Assembly: GCA_019912905.1 (NCBI GenBank)
Contig: JAIOHO010000188.1
Location: 1 to 10,588 of the forward strand
From: Anaerolineae bacterium
GTDB lineage: Bacteria > Chloroflexota > Anaerolineae > Aggregatilineales > Phototrophicaceae
Length of the DNA: 10,588 bases
Direction: 5' to 3'
Shown here piece by piece: positions 1-6,537 of the stretch. The position numbers were made by a program, and so were the translations under genes. Below the pieces are notes generated by a model. That model saw nothing but the letters and a program-made list of their open reading frames with translations. It had not been told where the DNA came from and did no database searches. Positions within the stretch are counted from its first letter, which is position 1; each line of letters starts with the position of its first letter.

Positions 1-887
1 TTCAGGGAAAACGGCGTCAGGTTGGCGATCACAAAATCCGCCGGAACAAATTCGGTCTTTGTAGTGTGTTTTCCGAGACCAACGTGCACGCCGGTCACCC
101 GGCCCTGCTCGACTGCGATTCCCGTCACACGCTGGCGAAAATGAACCTCCCCGCCGAGTGCACGAATCTTGTGAATGAGCGTCTCGGCCAGGCTGCCAAT
201 GCCACCTTCGACGTGATAGACGCCCTGGCGCGCCAGATCGAGCGCCGTTGCGCCCCACAACGTATTCACCTGGGCACTGGTGGCCTGTGCGGAGATCAGA
301 AGCTGCGCATCGAGAAAACGGCGAAATGTGCGGTCCGTGTCGAGCCGCATCTGCCGAAGCCAATCCGCCACCGTGCCGAACGCATGCGGCACCATCGCCA
401 CATCCGCAGGGAAATGGCTCAGCCCTACCCGCACAAGTTGCGCCACTTCCGTCAGATCGCCGGGCGGCCAGGGCATACCCGCTGCCGACATGCGCCACCC
501 AAGATCCGCCAGATGACTCTGCGCCCGCCAGAAGCGCGTTGTATGGGGGAATTGCGCCACGACATCACCGTTGTCCTGAGTCAGCGCAATTTCGCGGTCG
601 GGTAAATGTACGACCCAGGCCGGGTCATGCGGACGCACCGGCCATTCAAGATCGAGCAGCCTGCCGACCAGCGCGTGCGGCCCATTGGCGTGGAAACCCC
701 CGACGATGGTCGCCCCGGCATCAAAGCGGTAGCCCTGATGGACAAACGTCCCCGCGCAGCCCCCGGCATAAGTCTGCGCTTCCAGGACGACCACCCGGTA
801 ACCGGCTTTCGCCAGCAGCGCCGCAGCCGTCAGCCCGCCGATGCCCGCGCCGATGATGATGATCTGCGGTGATGTAAAATTGCTCAT
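1..887 (-). CDS. CrtI/phytoene desaturase-like FAD-dependent oxidoreductase (3' end cut off by window edge)
   Basis: The frame is open from ATG 887 to the left edge, giving the first 295 residues of a protein whose family is usually about 480-510 residues. The N-terminus holds a Rossmann FAD-binding motif: a hydrophobic strand, then GAGIGG at residues 13-18, and the acidic end of the second strand at Glu36 (VVVLEA). It is followed by AGGCAGTF (41-48) and FDAGATIV (55-62), which are typical of the CrtI/CrtD/carotene isomerase branch of flavin amine oxidase-like proteins. A second conserved block, GGIGSLAETL with downstream VTGI and GRVTGV (about residues 230-275), matches the region where these enzymes select the substrate cavity and rebuild the FAD domain. 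Known members desaturate or isomerise carotenoids, but many relatives act on other lipids or are uncharacterised, and no other carotenoid gene is visible. The start has only a weak purine-rich stretch (GGGGAA) directly upstream. It is the last visible gene of the leftward row. Confidence 0.85.
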   Translation of the reverse strand, partial: MSNFTSPQIIIIGAGIGGLTAAALLAKAGYRVVVLEAQTYAGGCAGTFVHQGYRFDAGATIVGGFHANGPHALVGRLLDLEWPVRPHDPAWVVHLPDREIALTQDNGDVVAQFPHTTRFWRAQSHLADLGWRMSAAGMPWPPGDLTEVAQLVRVGLSHFPADVAMVPHAFGTVADWLRQMRLDTDRTFRRFLDAQLLISAQATSAQVNTLWGATALDLARQGVYHVEGGIGSLAETLIHKIRALGGEVHFRQRVTGIAVEQGRVTGVHVGLGKHTTKTEFVPADFVIANLTPFSL

Positions 888-963
888 ATTCCCCAGCCCG
901 CTGCATACAACTCGTTCAAAACGGGCTAAACGTAGCAGGCGATCATGAATCCGCGCTTAATAT

Positions 964-1461
964 TCACGAAGCAGTGGATGACGGTCGGAGGACCAGCCGG
1001 GTGCGGAAGTGTCGATAGATAAACAGCAGTCGCAGGGGAAACCCATCGAACACGAGCCTCGTAAGGAGACCCACGAGGCCGGGTTTGTGCCCCAGGGTAA
1101 CGTGATCGGTCAATTCGACACCGCCAGGAACATCCCGAAAAATGTGCTGGTGCTCCCAGTAACCCATCGGCCCCTCCAGCATCCGGTCGGCAAAAGAAGT
1201 TGGCGTAGGCCCTGGTTCATGGCGCGCCAGCCAGCGGACCGGCAGCGGACCAAACCACAGGCGGAACAGCAGTTCGCCATCGGTGAGTGAGGTGCGGTCA
1301 TCGCGCAGCACCTGCATGAACATCAGCGGCGGGGGCGGCGTCAGGCGGTTGAGAGCCTTTGGGTCTTCATGAAACGCGATCATTGCGGCCATCGTGGTCG
1401 GAATGATCGAGCAGTGTTCAAAGACTTTCGTATGAATGCTGGAGGGCATGTTGAGGGTCAC
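964..1461 (-). CDS. SRPBCC (START/Bet v1-like) ligand-binding family protein
   Basis: This 165-residue protein starts at a GTG at 1461, supported by GGGAG eight bases upstream. The pattern fits the SRPBCC superfamily of COG4276 type: an N-terminal FEHCSIIPTT strand leading to AFHEDPKALNRLTPPP (about 29-45), where family members carry a helix and a proline-rich turn, and later GPMGYWEHQHIF (98-108) followed by a strand with GGVELTDHV (113-121). The C-terminus is hydrophobic and basic (about 126-156). Such proteins have a deep hydrophobic pocket and bind or act on lipids, polyketides or aromatic ligands. No catalytic residue can be named and there is no signal peptide. Its position 76 bases upstream of a carotenoid desaturase-like oxidoreductase makes a hydrophobic ligand plausible, but that is inference. 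The gene follows the ROK kinase gene at 52 bases on the same strand. Confidence 0.8.
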   Translation of the reverse strand: MTLNMPSSIHTKVFEHCSIIPTTMAAMIAFHEDPKALNRLTPPPPLMFMQVLRDDRTSLTDGELLFRLWFGPLPVRWLARHEPGPTPTSFADRMLEGPMGYWEHQHIFRDVPGGVELTDHVTLGHKPGLVGLLTRLVFDGFPLRLLFIYRHFRTRLVLRPSSTAS

Positions 1462-1488
1462 GTGGGTTACTCCCTTTGATTTTCATGA

Positions 1489-1501
1489 TGAGTGTAACTC
1501 A
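1489..1501. repeat. Short palindrome TGAGT-GTA-ACTCA between the ROK and SRPBCC genes
   Basis: A perfect 5-base inverted repeat with a 3-base centre sits in the 52-base gap, 28 bases upstream of the GTG start of the SRPBCC gene. It could be a small operator or a weak hairpin. It has no T-run in the direction of transcription, so it does not look like an intrinsic terminator. A palindrome this short can arise by chance. Confidence 0.3.
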
Positions 1502-1513
1502 CGCGGCTTAAGG

Positions 1514-2464
1514 CTACTTGAGCTGCGCCTGAGCAAGTGCCGAAGAACGATCGCGGGCGTAAGATGCGGCACCGATCAGACACACATCGTCACCGAGATG
1601 CGCCAGTTGGAGCAGATCATCGGAATAGAAGGCCGGGTCCACCACATATTCGGCCATCACGCGGCGGGCAGGGTCCAGAAGCAGATCACCCAGCGCCATG
1701 ACCACACTGCCGCCCAGCACGATCACCTCAGGGTTGCACATCAGGGCGACGTTGATTAACCCCAGGCCGAGCCACCAGCCCGCCTCTTCGATGACTGCGC
1801 AGGCTACTGGGTCGCCTGCCTGAGCCGCTTCACCCACTCGCTTTCCGGTCAGCTCACCGCTTTCACGAAGCTGCGATTCTTTCGCGGTTTCGGCCAGTTT
1901 GAGTCGCGCCAGCCTCACGATACCCGGCCCGGCAGCAAAATCCTGCAAGCTGTAAATATGACCATCCGGCCCGCGATACTTGCTATGGCCGGGTTCAATT
2001 GCCAGGCCGCTCTTGCCCGTGAACAACTGGCCGTCGATCACCAGCCCGCCGCCGATTCCGGTGCTGATGGTCATATACACTGCCGGGTTTGCGCCGCGTG
2101 CGGCTCCTTTGTGATACTCCGCCAGCGCACCCAGGTTGGCATCATTTTCCATGTAGACCGGCACCCCACCAAACGCCTCGCTCACCCACTGCGCCAGAGG
2201 GACATCCACCCAGTCCGGCACCACCGCCGCATGGCCGACCATGCCCGTATGGGCCATCGGACACGGCGCAGAAATGCCCACAGCCTCAACCTTGCCGTCA
2301 TCCGGCCACACCTGCCGTGCCACATCCAGAATGCGCTGGATAACTGCCTGCTGCGGCTCGTGCGCCAGTGTCGGAGTCTCGGCACGCTCCAGCATATTTA
2401 AGTGTTCATCGAAGCGCGCTGCCCGCAAACGCGTCCCACCAAAATCAATACCCACAATGGTCAT
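1514..2464 (-). CDS. ROK-family sugar kinase lacking the usual zinc-binding cysteines
   Basis: This 316-residue protein has the length and block order of ROK (repressor, ORF, kinase) sugar kinases such as glucokinase, mannokinase and N-acetylmannosamine kinase. Visible motifs are the N-terminal phosphate-binding DFGGTRLRAA (7-16), a GISAPCP segment (63-69), the catalytic ENDAN (106-110, with Asp108 as the expected general base), STGIGGG (134-140), EPGH (157-160) and LGGS (250-253), the second nucleotide-binding loop. There is no N-terminal helix-turn-helix, so it should be an enzyme rather than an NagC/XylR-type repressor. In most ROK proteins EPGH is followed by a CxCGxxGCxE zinc site; here that stretch reads GPDGHIYSLQDFAAG (165-179), with no cysteine and Gln in place of the conserved Glu. 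The start ATG at 2464 has only a distant GGGG. The gene diverges from the aldolase gene and probably heads the leftward transcript. The sugar cannot be predicted. Confidence 0.9.
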   Translation of the reverse strand: MTIVGIDFGGTRLRAARFDEHLNMLERAETPTLAHEPQQAVIQRILDVARQVWPDDGKVEAVGISAPCPMAHTGMVGHAAVVPDWVDVPLAQWVSEAFGGVPVYMENDANLGALAEYHKGAARGANPAVYMTISTGIGGGLVIDGQLFTGKSGLAIEPGHSKYRGPDGHIYSLQDFAAGPGIVRLARLKLAETAKESQLRESGELTGKRVGEAAQAGDPVACAVIEEAGWWLGLGLINVALMCNPEVIVLGGSVVMALGDLLLDPARRVMAEYVVDPAFYSDDLLQLAHLGDDVCLIGAASYARDRSSALAQAQLK

Positions 2465-2467
2465 AAC

Positions 2468-2495
2468 TTGACAGCCCCAGAGAAGGATTTAAACT
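2468..2495 (+). promoter_or_regulatory. Candidate sigma70-type promoter for the aldolase operon
   Basis: A perfect -35 hexamer TTGACA (2468-2473) is followed after 16 bases by TAAACT (2490-2495, four of six matches to TATAAT). It would start transcription about 55-60 bases before the aldolase ATG. The -35 box lies directly beside the start codon of the divergent ROK gene. The weak -10 keeps this tentative. I saw no convincing opposite promoter for the ROK gene in the same 94-base gap. Confidence 0.4.
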
Positions 2496-2547
2496 CACCA
2501 TGACAATATTCTTACCCCTTTGCAATGAGATAACAAGGTGGGTTACC

Positions 2548-2552
2548 AGGAG
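2548..2552 (+). promoter_or_regulatory. Shine-Dalgarno AGGAG that fixes the aldolase start
   Basis: AGGAG lies six bases before ATG 2559. An upstream in-frame GTG at 2538 would place this site inside the coding region and has no good site of its own, so the ATG is the better start. Confidence 0.75.
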
Positions 2553-2558
2553 ACTTTG

Positions 2559-3392
2559 ATGAGCATCAGCGCACGCATGAATCGGTTATTTGCTTCCGAT
2601 GGAAAATGTTTCGATGTGGCTGTCGATCACGGTTTTTTTGGGGAGCGCGGCTTTCTCAACGGAATCGAGAATATGCATCAGGTGGTGGATGTGCTGGTGA
2701 AAGCCGACCCGGACGCTATTCAACTCAGCATCGGGCAGGCGCCCATCCTCCAGAATCTCCCCGGCAAGCATAAACCCGCTCTGGTACTGCGCACCGACAT
2801 CGCCAACCTGTACAGCAAAACCCTGCCCTCTTTCCTGTACAGCGGCATGATCGGCAGCCCGGTCGAGCAGGCGGTCCGGCTCGATGCCGCCTGCGTGGTG
2901 GTCAATCTGTTTAACCTGCCCAACCAGCCCGAAATCTATTATCAATGCGTCCAGAACATCAACGCGCTTAAACCGGAATGTGAACGGGCTGGCATGCCGC
3001 TCATGGTCGAGCCGCTGGTGATGAAGGATAACACCATCGGCGGCGGTTACATGGTCGATGGCGATCTTGATAAAATCATGGCCCTGGTGCGCCAGGCCGT
3101 TGAACTGGGCGCGGATATCATCAAGGCAGACCCATGCGATGACCCGAACGAGTATCATCACGTTATTGAAATGGCAGCAGGCAAGCCAGTGCTGGTGCGC
3201 GGCGGCGGGCGCGTCTCCGACGACGAAATTTTGGCGCGCACCCAGACTCTGATGCAGCAGGGTGCCAGCGGCATCGTCTACGGGCGCAACGTCATCCAGC
3301 ATGACAACCCCTCCGGCATGACCCGCGCGCTGATGGCCGTCGTCCACGATGGCGCAGCTCCTGCCGATGCGAAAGCCTATTTGAAGGAGTAG
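2559..3392 (+). CDS. DhnA/LsrF-type class I (Schiff-base) aldolase
   Basis: With ATG 2559 the protein has 277 residues, normal for the DhnA family of archaeal-type class I fructose-bisphosphate aldolases (COG1830), which also holds LsrF and related enzymes. It should fold as a TIM barrel. Visible family marks are AVDHG (21-25) at the end of the first strand, PLMVEPLV (147-154), DIIKADP (186-192) in which Lys189 is the expected Schiff-base lysine, VLVRGGGRV (211-219), and GASGIVYGRNVIQ (235-247), the typical C-terminal phosphate-binding stretch. The expected reaction is reversible cleavage of a ketose phosphate, or a phosphorylated keto-sugar acid, into two smaller carbonyl compounds such as dihydroxyacetone phosphate and an aldehyde. 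It leads the rightward row, four bases before the zinc-finger gene and divergent from a ROK kinase. The neighbours favour a dedicated sugar route over central glycolysis, but a housekeeping fructose-bisphosphate aldolase cannot be excluded. Confidence 0.88.
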   Translation: MSISARMNRLFASDGKCFDVAVDHGFFGERGFLNGIENMHQVVDVLVKADPDAIQLSIGQAPILQNLPGKHKPALVLRTDIANLYSKTLPSFLYSGMIGSPVEQAVRLDAACVVVNLFNLPNQPEIYYQCVQNINALKPECERAGMPLMVEPLVMKDNTIGGGYMVDGDLDKIMALVRQAVELGADIIKADPCDDPNEYHHVIEMAAGKPVLVRGGGRVSDDEILARTQTLMQQGASGIVYGRNVIQHDNPSGMTRALMAVVHDGAAPADAKAYLKE

Positions 3393-3396
3393 GACC

Positions 3397-4116
3397 ATGG
3401 ACAATGAGGCGAAGCGTTTTGTGTCGAAAGGCCAGTGCGTCTATTGTGCCCAGACCATTGCGAAATCGGGCATGACCAGACATCTGAAAGCCTGCAAAAG
3501 CCGAAAAGCAGCCATTGAAGCCGAAGCCCCTGCTGGAAGATCAAAACCGAAAACACTCCTGCATCTCACAGTGACAGGTCGCTACGAAATTGACTACTGG
3601 ATGCATCTGGAGGTGGATGCCAGCAAGAAACTGCGCGACCTCGACCAATTCCTGCGAGACATCTGGCTGGAATGCTGCGGCCACCTCAGCCGCTTCACGA
3701 TCGATGGACAGGGTTATTCGATTTATCCGATGGAAGATTTCGATGAAGAAGATTTATCCGCGAGACTGAGCGATGTCTTGCAGCCTGGGATGGTATTCGA
3801 ACACGAGTATGATTATGGCAGCACCACCGAGCTTGTGCTCAAAGTGATGGGCGCACGCGAGGGTATTCTGAAAAAGGGCTGGCTCACGATCATGGCTCGC
3901 AACGACCCGCCTCCGATTCTGTGCGGCCTCTGCCAGAAAAAGCTGGCGACCGTGATCTGCCCGGTCCACAGTTATTCACCTGAAGGCTGGTTGTGCGATG
4001 ACTGCGCGCCCAGGCACGAGCAGGTGTGCCCGGACTTCAGCGATGAATTTTCATTACCCGTTGTGAACTCGCCGCGTACCGGGGTATGTGGTTACACAGG
4101 GCCAATCCATGACTGA
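3397..4116 (+). CDS. pRiA4b ORF-3/IS1096 TnpR-like domain protein with N- and C-terminal zinc-finger-like motifs
   Basis: This 239-residue protein begins with ATG 3397, with AGGAG (3385-3389) inside the end of the aldolase gene seven bases upstream. Three parts can be seen. Residues 14-33 form a CxxC...H...C finger (Cys14, Cys17, His29, Cys33). Residues about 52-165 match the plasmid pRiA4b ORF-3-like domain: LHLTVTG, HLEVDASKKLRDLDQFLRDIW, the HLSRF segment (96-100) and EYDYGSTTEL (137-146), the counterpart of the family's YDFGD-like motif. Residues 176-211 hold CxxC (176/179), Cys188, CxxC (200/203), His207 and Cys211, a likely second zinc site. The domain was first named from plasmid and IS1096 passenger proteins, but most copies are chromosomal and of unknown role. 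No transposon ends are visible here. It overlaps the next gene by eight bases, so it is probably translated with its neighbours. Function unknown; nucleic-acid or protein binding is a guess from the fingers. Confidence 0.82.
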   Translation: MDNEAKRFVSKGQCVYCAQTIAKSGMTRHLKACKSRKAAIEAEAPAGRSKPKTLLHLTVTGRYEIDYWMHLEVDASKKLRDLDQFLRDIWLECCGHLSRFTIDGQGYSIYPMEDFDEEDLSARLSDVLQPGMVFEHEYDYGSTTELVLKVMGAREGILKKGWLTIMARNDPPPILCGLCQKKLATVICPVHSYSPEGWLCDDCAPRHEQVCPDFSDEFSLPVVNSPRTGVCGYTGPIHD

Positions 4117-5275
4117 CAAACGCAAACCAATCCGTTTTGGTGTCATCGGCCTGGGGTTGATGGGCCGGGAATTCGGCAGCGCAGCGGCGCGCTGGTGCCA
4201 CCTGCTGAATCTCGATTTTGTGCCGGTCATCACCGGCATCTGCGACACCAATGAAAAGATGTTCGGTTGGTTCGAGTCAAACTTCGAGACGATCCAGCTC
4301 AAGACAACCAACTATCAGGACCTGCTGAACAGCCGCGAAATCGACGCGATTTACTGTGCCGTGCCGCATCATCTGCACCAGCAGGTGTTCATCGACATCA
4401 TCCGGGCGGGGAAACATCTGCTCGGCGAAAAGCCGTTTGGCATCGATCTGGCTGCCAATGAAGCGATTCTCAGTGAGATTCAACGACAGCCAAATGTCCT
4501 CGTCCGCTGCTCATCGGAGTTTCCCTTTTTCCCCGGCCCGCAGCGCGTTTTTCAGGCGATTCAGGCCAGTCGTTTCGGCAAGATCATCGAAGTTGAATGC
4601 GGCCTGCTGCACAGCAGCGACCTCAACCCGAATAAGACCATCAATTGGAAACGCATGATCGACAAGAACGGCGAATACGGCTGCATGGGCGACCTGGGGA
4701 TGCACCCGCTGCATATCCCACTTCGGGCCGGGTGGCTGCCCGTCAGCCTTCGAGCCATGCTCAGTAATATCGTGACACAGCGTCCCAACGCGCACGGCGA
4801 GATGGTGCCGTGTGAAACCTGGGACAACGCTACCCTGGTCTGCGATGTCGAAAGCAGCGAGCAAACGTTCCCGATGACCATCAGGACCTACCGCATCGCA
4901 CCGGGAGAGGCCAACACTTGGTATATCCGCATTCTGGGTACAGAATTCAGTATCGAGTACTCCACCAAATTTCACAAGACGCTGCGCACCCTGCCCTATA
5001 CAGCCGGCGGCGAACAGGCGTGGCATATGCTGGACATGGGTTATGAAGCGCTCTACCCGGCCATCACCGGCGGCATCTTCGAGTTCGGGTTTTCAGATGG
5101 TTTGCTGCAAATGTGGGCAGCGTTTTGTGATGAACTGGCGCACGGACGCGAAGGGATGATGCAGCCATTTTACTGCGCCACCCCGGAGGAAACGCATCAG
5201 CAGCATCTGATTTTGACTGCCGCGCTCGAATCTCACAGGAATCGAAGCGTGGCTCCCGTAGCATCGGGCAGTTGA
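4109..5275 (+). CDS. GFO/IDH/MocA-family NAD(P)-dependent oxidoreductase
   Basis: Starting at ATG 4109 the protein has 388 residues. The N-terminal Rossmann fold shows GVIGLGLMG (11-19) and ICDTNE (44-49). AVPHHLH (84-90) and GKHLLGEKPFG (101-111) follow, with the EKP motif at 107-109 whose Lys108 is the expected catalytic lysine. DLGMHP (195-200) supplies the conserved His199 of the second catalytic motif. The C-terminal half is the usual GFO_IDH_MocA beta-sheet domain. Known members oxidise or reduce a sugar or cyclitol hydroxyl (glucose-fructose oxidoreductase, inositol 2-dehydrogenase, scyllo-inositol and amino-sugar dehydrogenases) with NAD(P). It overlaps the previous gene by eight bases (ATGACTGA), pointing to translational coupling; an in-frame GTG at 4088 would add seven residues with a longer overlap and is less likely. 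The neighbouring aldolase and kinase place it in the first oxidative step of a sugar or polyol route, but the substrate is unknown. Confidence 0.88.
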   Translation: MTDKRKPIRFGVIGLGLMGREFGSAAARWCHLLNLDFVPVITGICDTNEKMFGWFESNFETIQLKTTNYQDLLNSREIDAIYCAVPHHLHQQVFIDIIRAGKHLLGEKPFGIDLAANEAILSEIQRQPNVLVRCSSEFPFFPGPQRVFQAIQASRFGKIIEVECGLLHSSDLNPNKTINWKRMIDKNGEYGCMGDLGMHPLHIPLRAGWLPVSLRAMLSNIVTQRPNAHGEMVPCETWDNATLVCDVESSEQTFPMTIRTYRIAPGEANTWYIRILGTEFSIEYSTKFHKTLRTLPYTAGGEQAWHMLDMGYEALYPAITGGIFEFGFSDGLLQMWAAFCDELAHGREGMMQPFYCATPEETHQQHLILTAALESHRNRSVAPVASGS

Positions 5276-5354
5276 ACGGAACGCCAGGTTCAGATGAAAA
5301 GTACTGAGTGCCCGGTGCTGAGGAACCGGCAAGTGCGCTCCACACTCAAAAGAA

Positions 5355-5379
5355 CTTATTCGCGTGGACCTGGAATAAG
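5355..5379. repeat. Inverted repeat CTTATTC/GAATAAG in the leader of the PfkB gene
   Basis: A perfect 7-base inverted repeat (5355-5361 and 5373-5379) with an 11-base spacer lies in the 137-base gap between the dehydrogenase and kinase genes, 33 bases before the kinase ATG. It could be an operator for a dimeric regulator or a weak leader hairpin. It is AT-rich against a GC-rich background and lacks a T-run, so it is not a terminator. The rest of the gap shows no gene and no strong promoter. Confidence 0.35.
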
Positions 5380-5412
5380 AATGGGCAATATGCTTTGTGG
5401 CAAAAGGATTGA

Positions 5413-6537
5413 ATGGTGACTAATTCTGTGGATACGATCGTCAGCGGGCATCTTTGTATCGACTTCATCCCGCAGATGGACAATGTCCCGCTGGAGGGGT
5501 TGTCCACGCCGGGCAAGCTGTTTGATGTGGGACCGATGACCTTTGGCACGGGCGGCGCAGTATCGAACACGGGGCTGGCACTGCACCGTCTGGGCGTTAA
5601 TGTGCGGCTGATGGCGACCGTCGGCGATGATCTGATCGGGCAGGCTATCATCTCCCTGCTGAATCAGCGCGATCCCACCCTGGGCCAATTGATTAGCACC
5701 CAACCGGGCCAGGCCAGTTCGTATTCAGTCGTGCTGTCGCCAGCCCGCGCGGACCGCATCTTCCTGCATCACACTGGCACGAACGCCCATTTTGACGCAT
5801 CGCATATCAACTTCGACCTGCTGCGCCAGGCACGCTTATTTCACCTGGGTTATCCCCCCATTCTGCCCCGGTTGATGCTACGGGATGGCGAGCAGCTCAC
5901 CGCGATCTACCGTCAGGCCCGTGCGACGGGCGTCGTAACCTCGCTGGACATGGCCCTGCCGGACCCGGATGGCCCTGCCGGACAGGTGGACTGGATGAAG
6001 ATTCTGCGGAGCACCCTACCTTATGTCGATGTGTTCCTGCCGAGTATCGAAGAAATCGTGTTTATGGTGCGCCGCGCCGACTTCGACCGCTGGCAGGGCC
6101 GCGTGCTCGGCCACATCACCCGCCCTTATCTGAGCGGGCTGGCTGACGAACTGCTGGCGATGGGGTCTACGGTGGTGGGACTCAAGCTCGGCGCGATGGG
6201 ATTTTATCTGAAAACCGCCGAGGATGTGCAGCATCTGACGGACCAGTTTCCGCTTCGATCGTCGGAATGGTCGCACTACGAAGGCTGGCATGCGCCGTTT
6301 GCGGCAGAGGTCGCCAGTACGGTGGGCGCAGGGGACGCGGCAATCGCGGGATTCCTGGCGTCGCTCTTACGGGGTCTGCCCCCTCAAGAAGCGTTGCGCT
6401 GGGCCTGCGCGGTGGGGGCGTGCTGTGTCGAAGCCGCCGATGCAACCAGCGGGGTGCGTTCCTGGCAGGAAACCCAAAACCGGCTGGACGACGGATGGGA
6501 GCGACTCGAAGTTCAGTGGGCGGCCACCGATCCGTAG
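5413..6537 (+). CDS. PfkB-family carbohydrate kinase
   Basis: The 374-residue protein starts at ATG 5413, preceded by AAAGGA. It has the ribokinase/PfkB layout: an N-terminal strand with SGHLCIDFIP (11-20), the first PfkB signature around GTGGAVSNTGLALHRLG (45-61), TVGDD (69-73), an aspartate-rich middle with SLDMALPD (177-184), a FLPSIEEI stretch (208-215) that is usually an N-x-x-E region, VVGLKLGAMG (254-263), and the second signature STVGAGDAAIAGF (302-314), with Asp308 as catalytic base and GAG as the anion hole. Family members phosphorylate ribose, fructose, 2-keto-3-deoxygluconate, fructose 1-phosphate, nucleosides or 5-dehydro-2-deoxygluconate. It is longer than most (about 300-340), with extra length near residues 222-242 and 270-295. 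In the second signature the usual Asp before Thr is Ser302 and the usual Phe after GAGDA is Ala310. Next to an aldolase, it may make that enzyme's phosphorylated substrate. Confidence 0.88.
   Translation: MVTNSVDTIVSGHLCIDFIPQMDNVPLEGLSTPGKLFDVGPMTFGTGGAVSNTGLALHRLGVNVRLMATVGDDLIGQAIISLLNQRDPTLGQLISTQPGQASSYSVVLSPARADRIFLHHTGTNAHFDASHINFDLLRQARLFHLGYPPILPRLMLRDGEQLTAIYRQARATGVVTSLDMALPDPDGPAGQVDWMKILRSTLPYVDVFLPSIEEIVFMVRRADFDRWQGRVLGHITRPYLSGLADELLAMGSTVVGLKLGAMGFYLKTAEDVQHLTDQFPLRSSEWSHYEGWHAPFAAEVASTVGAGDAAIAGFLASLLRGLPPQEALRWACAVGACCVEAADATSGVRSWQETQNRLDDGWERLEVQWAATDP

Noticed and set aside
66..872. Several plus-strand frames of 78-202 codons in the first 900 bases
   Set aside because: They are shadows of the minus-strand FAD oxidoreductase, which shows clear dinucleotide-binding and CrtI-type motifs.
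895..927. AGCCCG/CGGGCT inverted repeat between the SRPBCC and FAD oxidoreductase genes
   Set aside because: Six-base stem with a 21-base loop and no T-run; too weak to call a terminator or operator.
2586..3404. 272-codon open frame on the minus strand opposite the aldolase gene
   Set aside because: The plus strand codes a complete aldolase with a strong ribosome-binding site; the antisense product has no recognisable domain.
3397..4116. Possible mobile element because the domain is named after IS1096/plasmid proteins
   Set aside because: No transposase, terminal inverted repeats or target duplications flank it, and it overlaps the next gene and abuts the previous one as an operon member.
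5306..5335. CCGGT/ACCGG pairing after the dehydrogenase gene as a terminator
   Set aside because: The stem is only five bases with an eight-base loop and has no T-run, so it does not support an intrinsic terminator.
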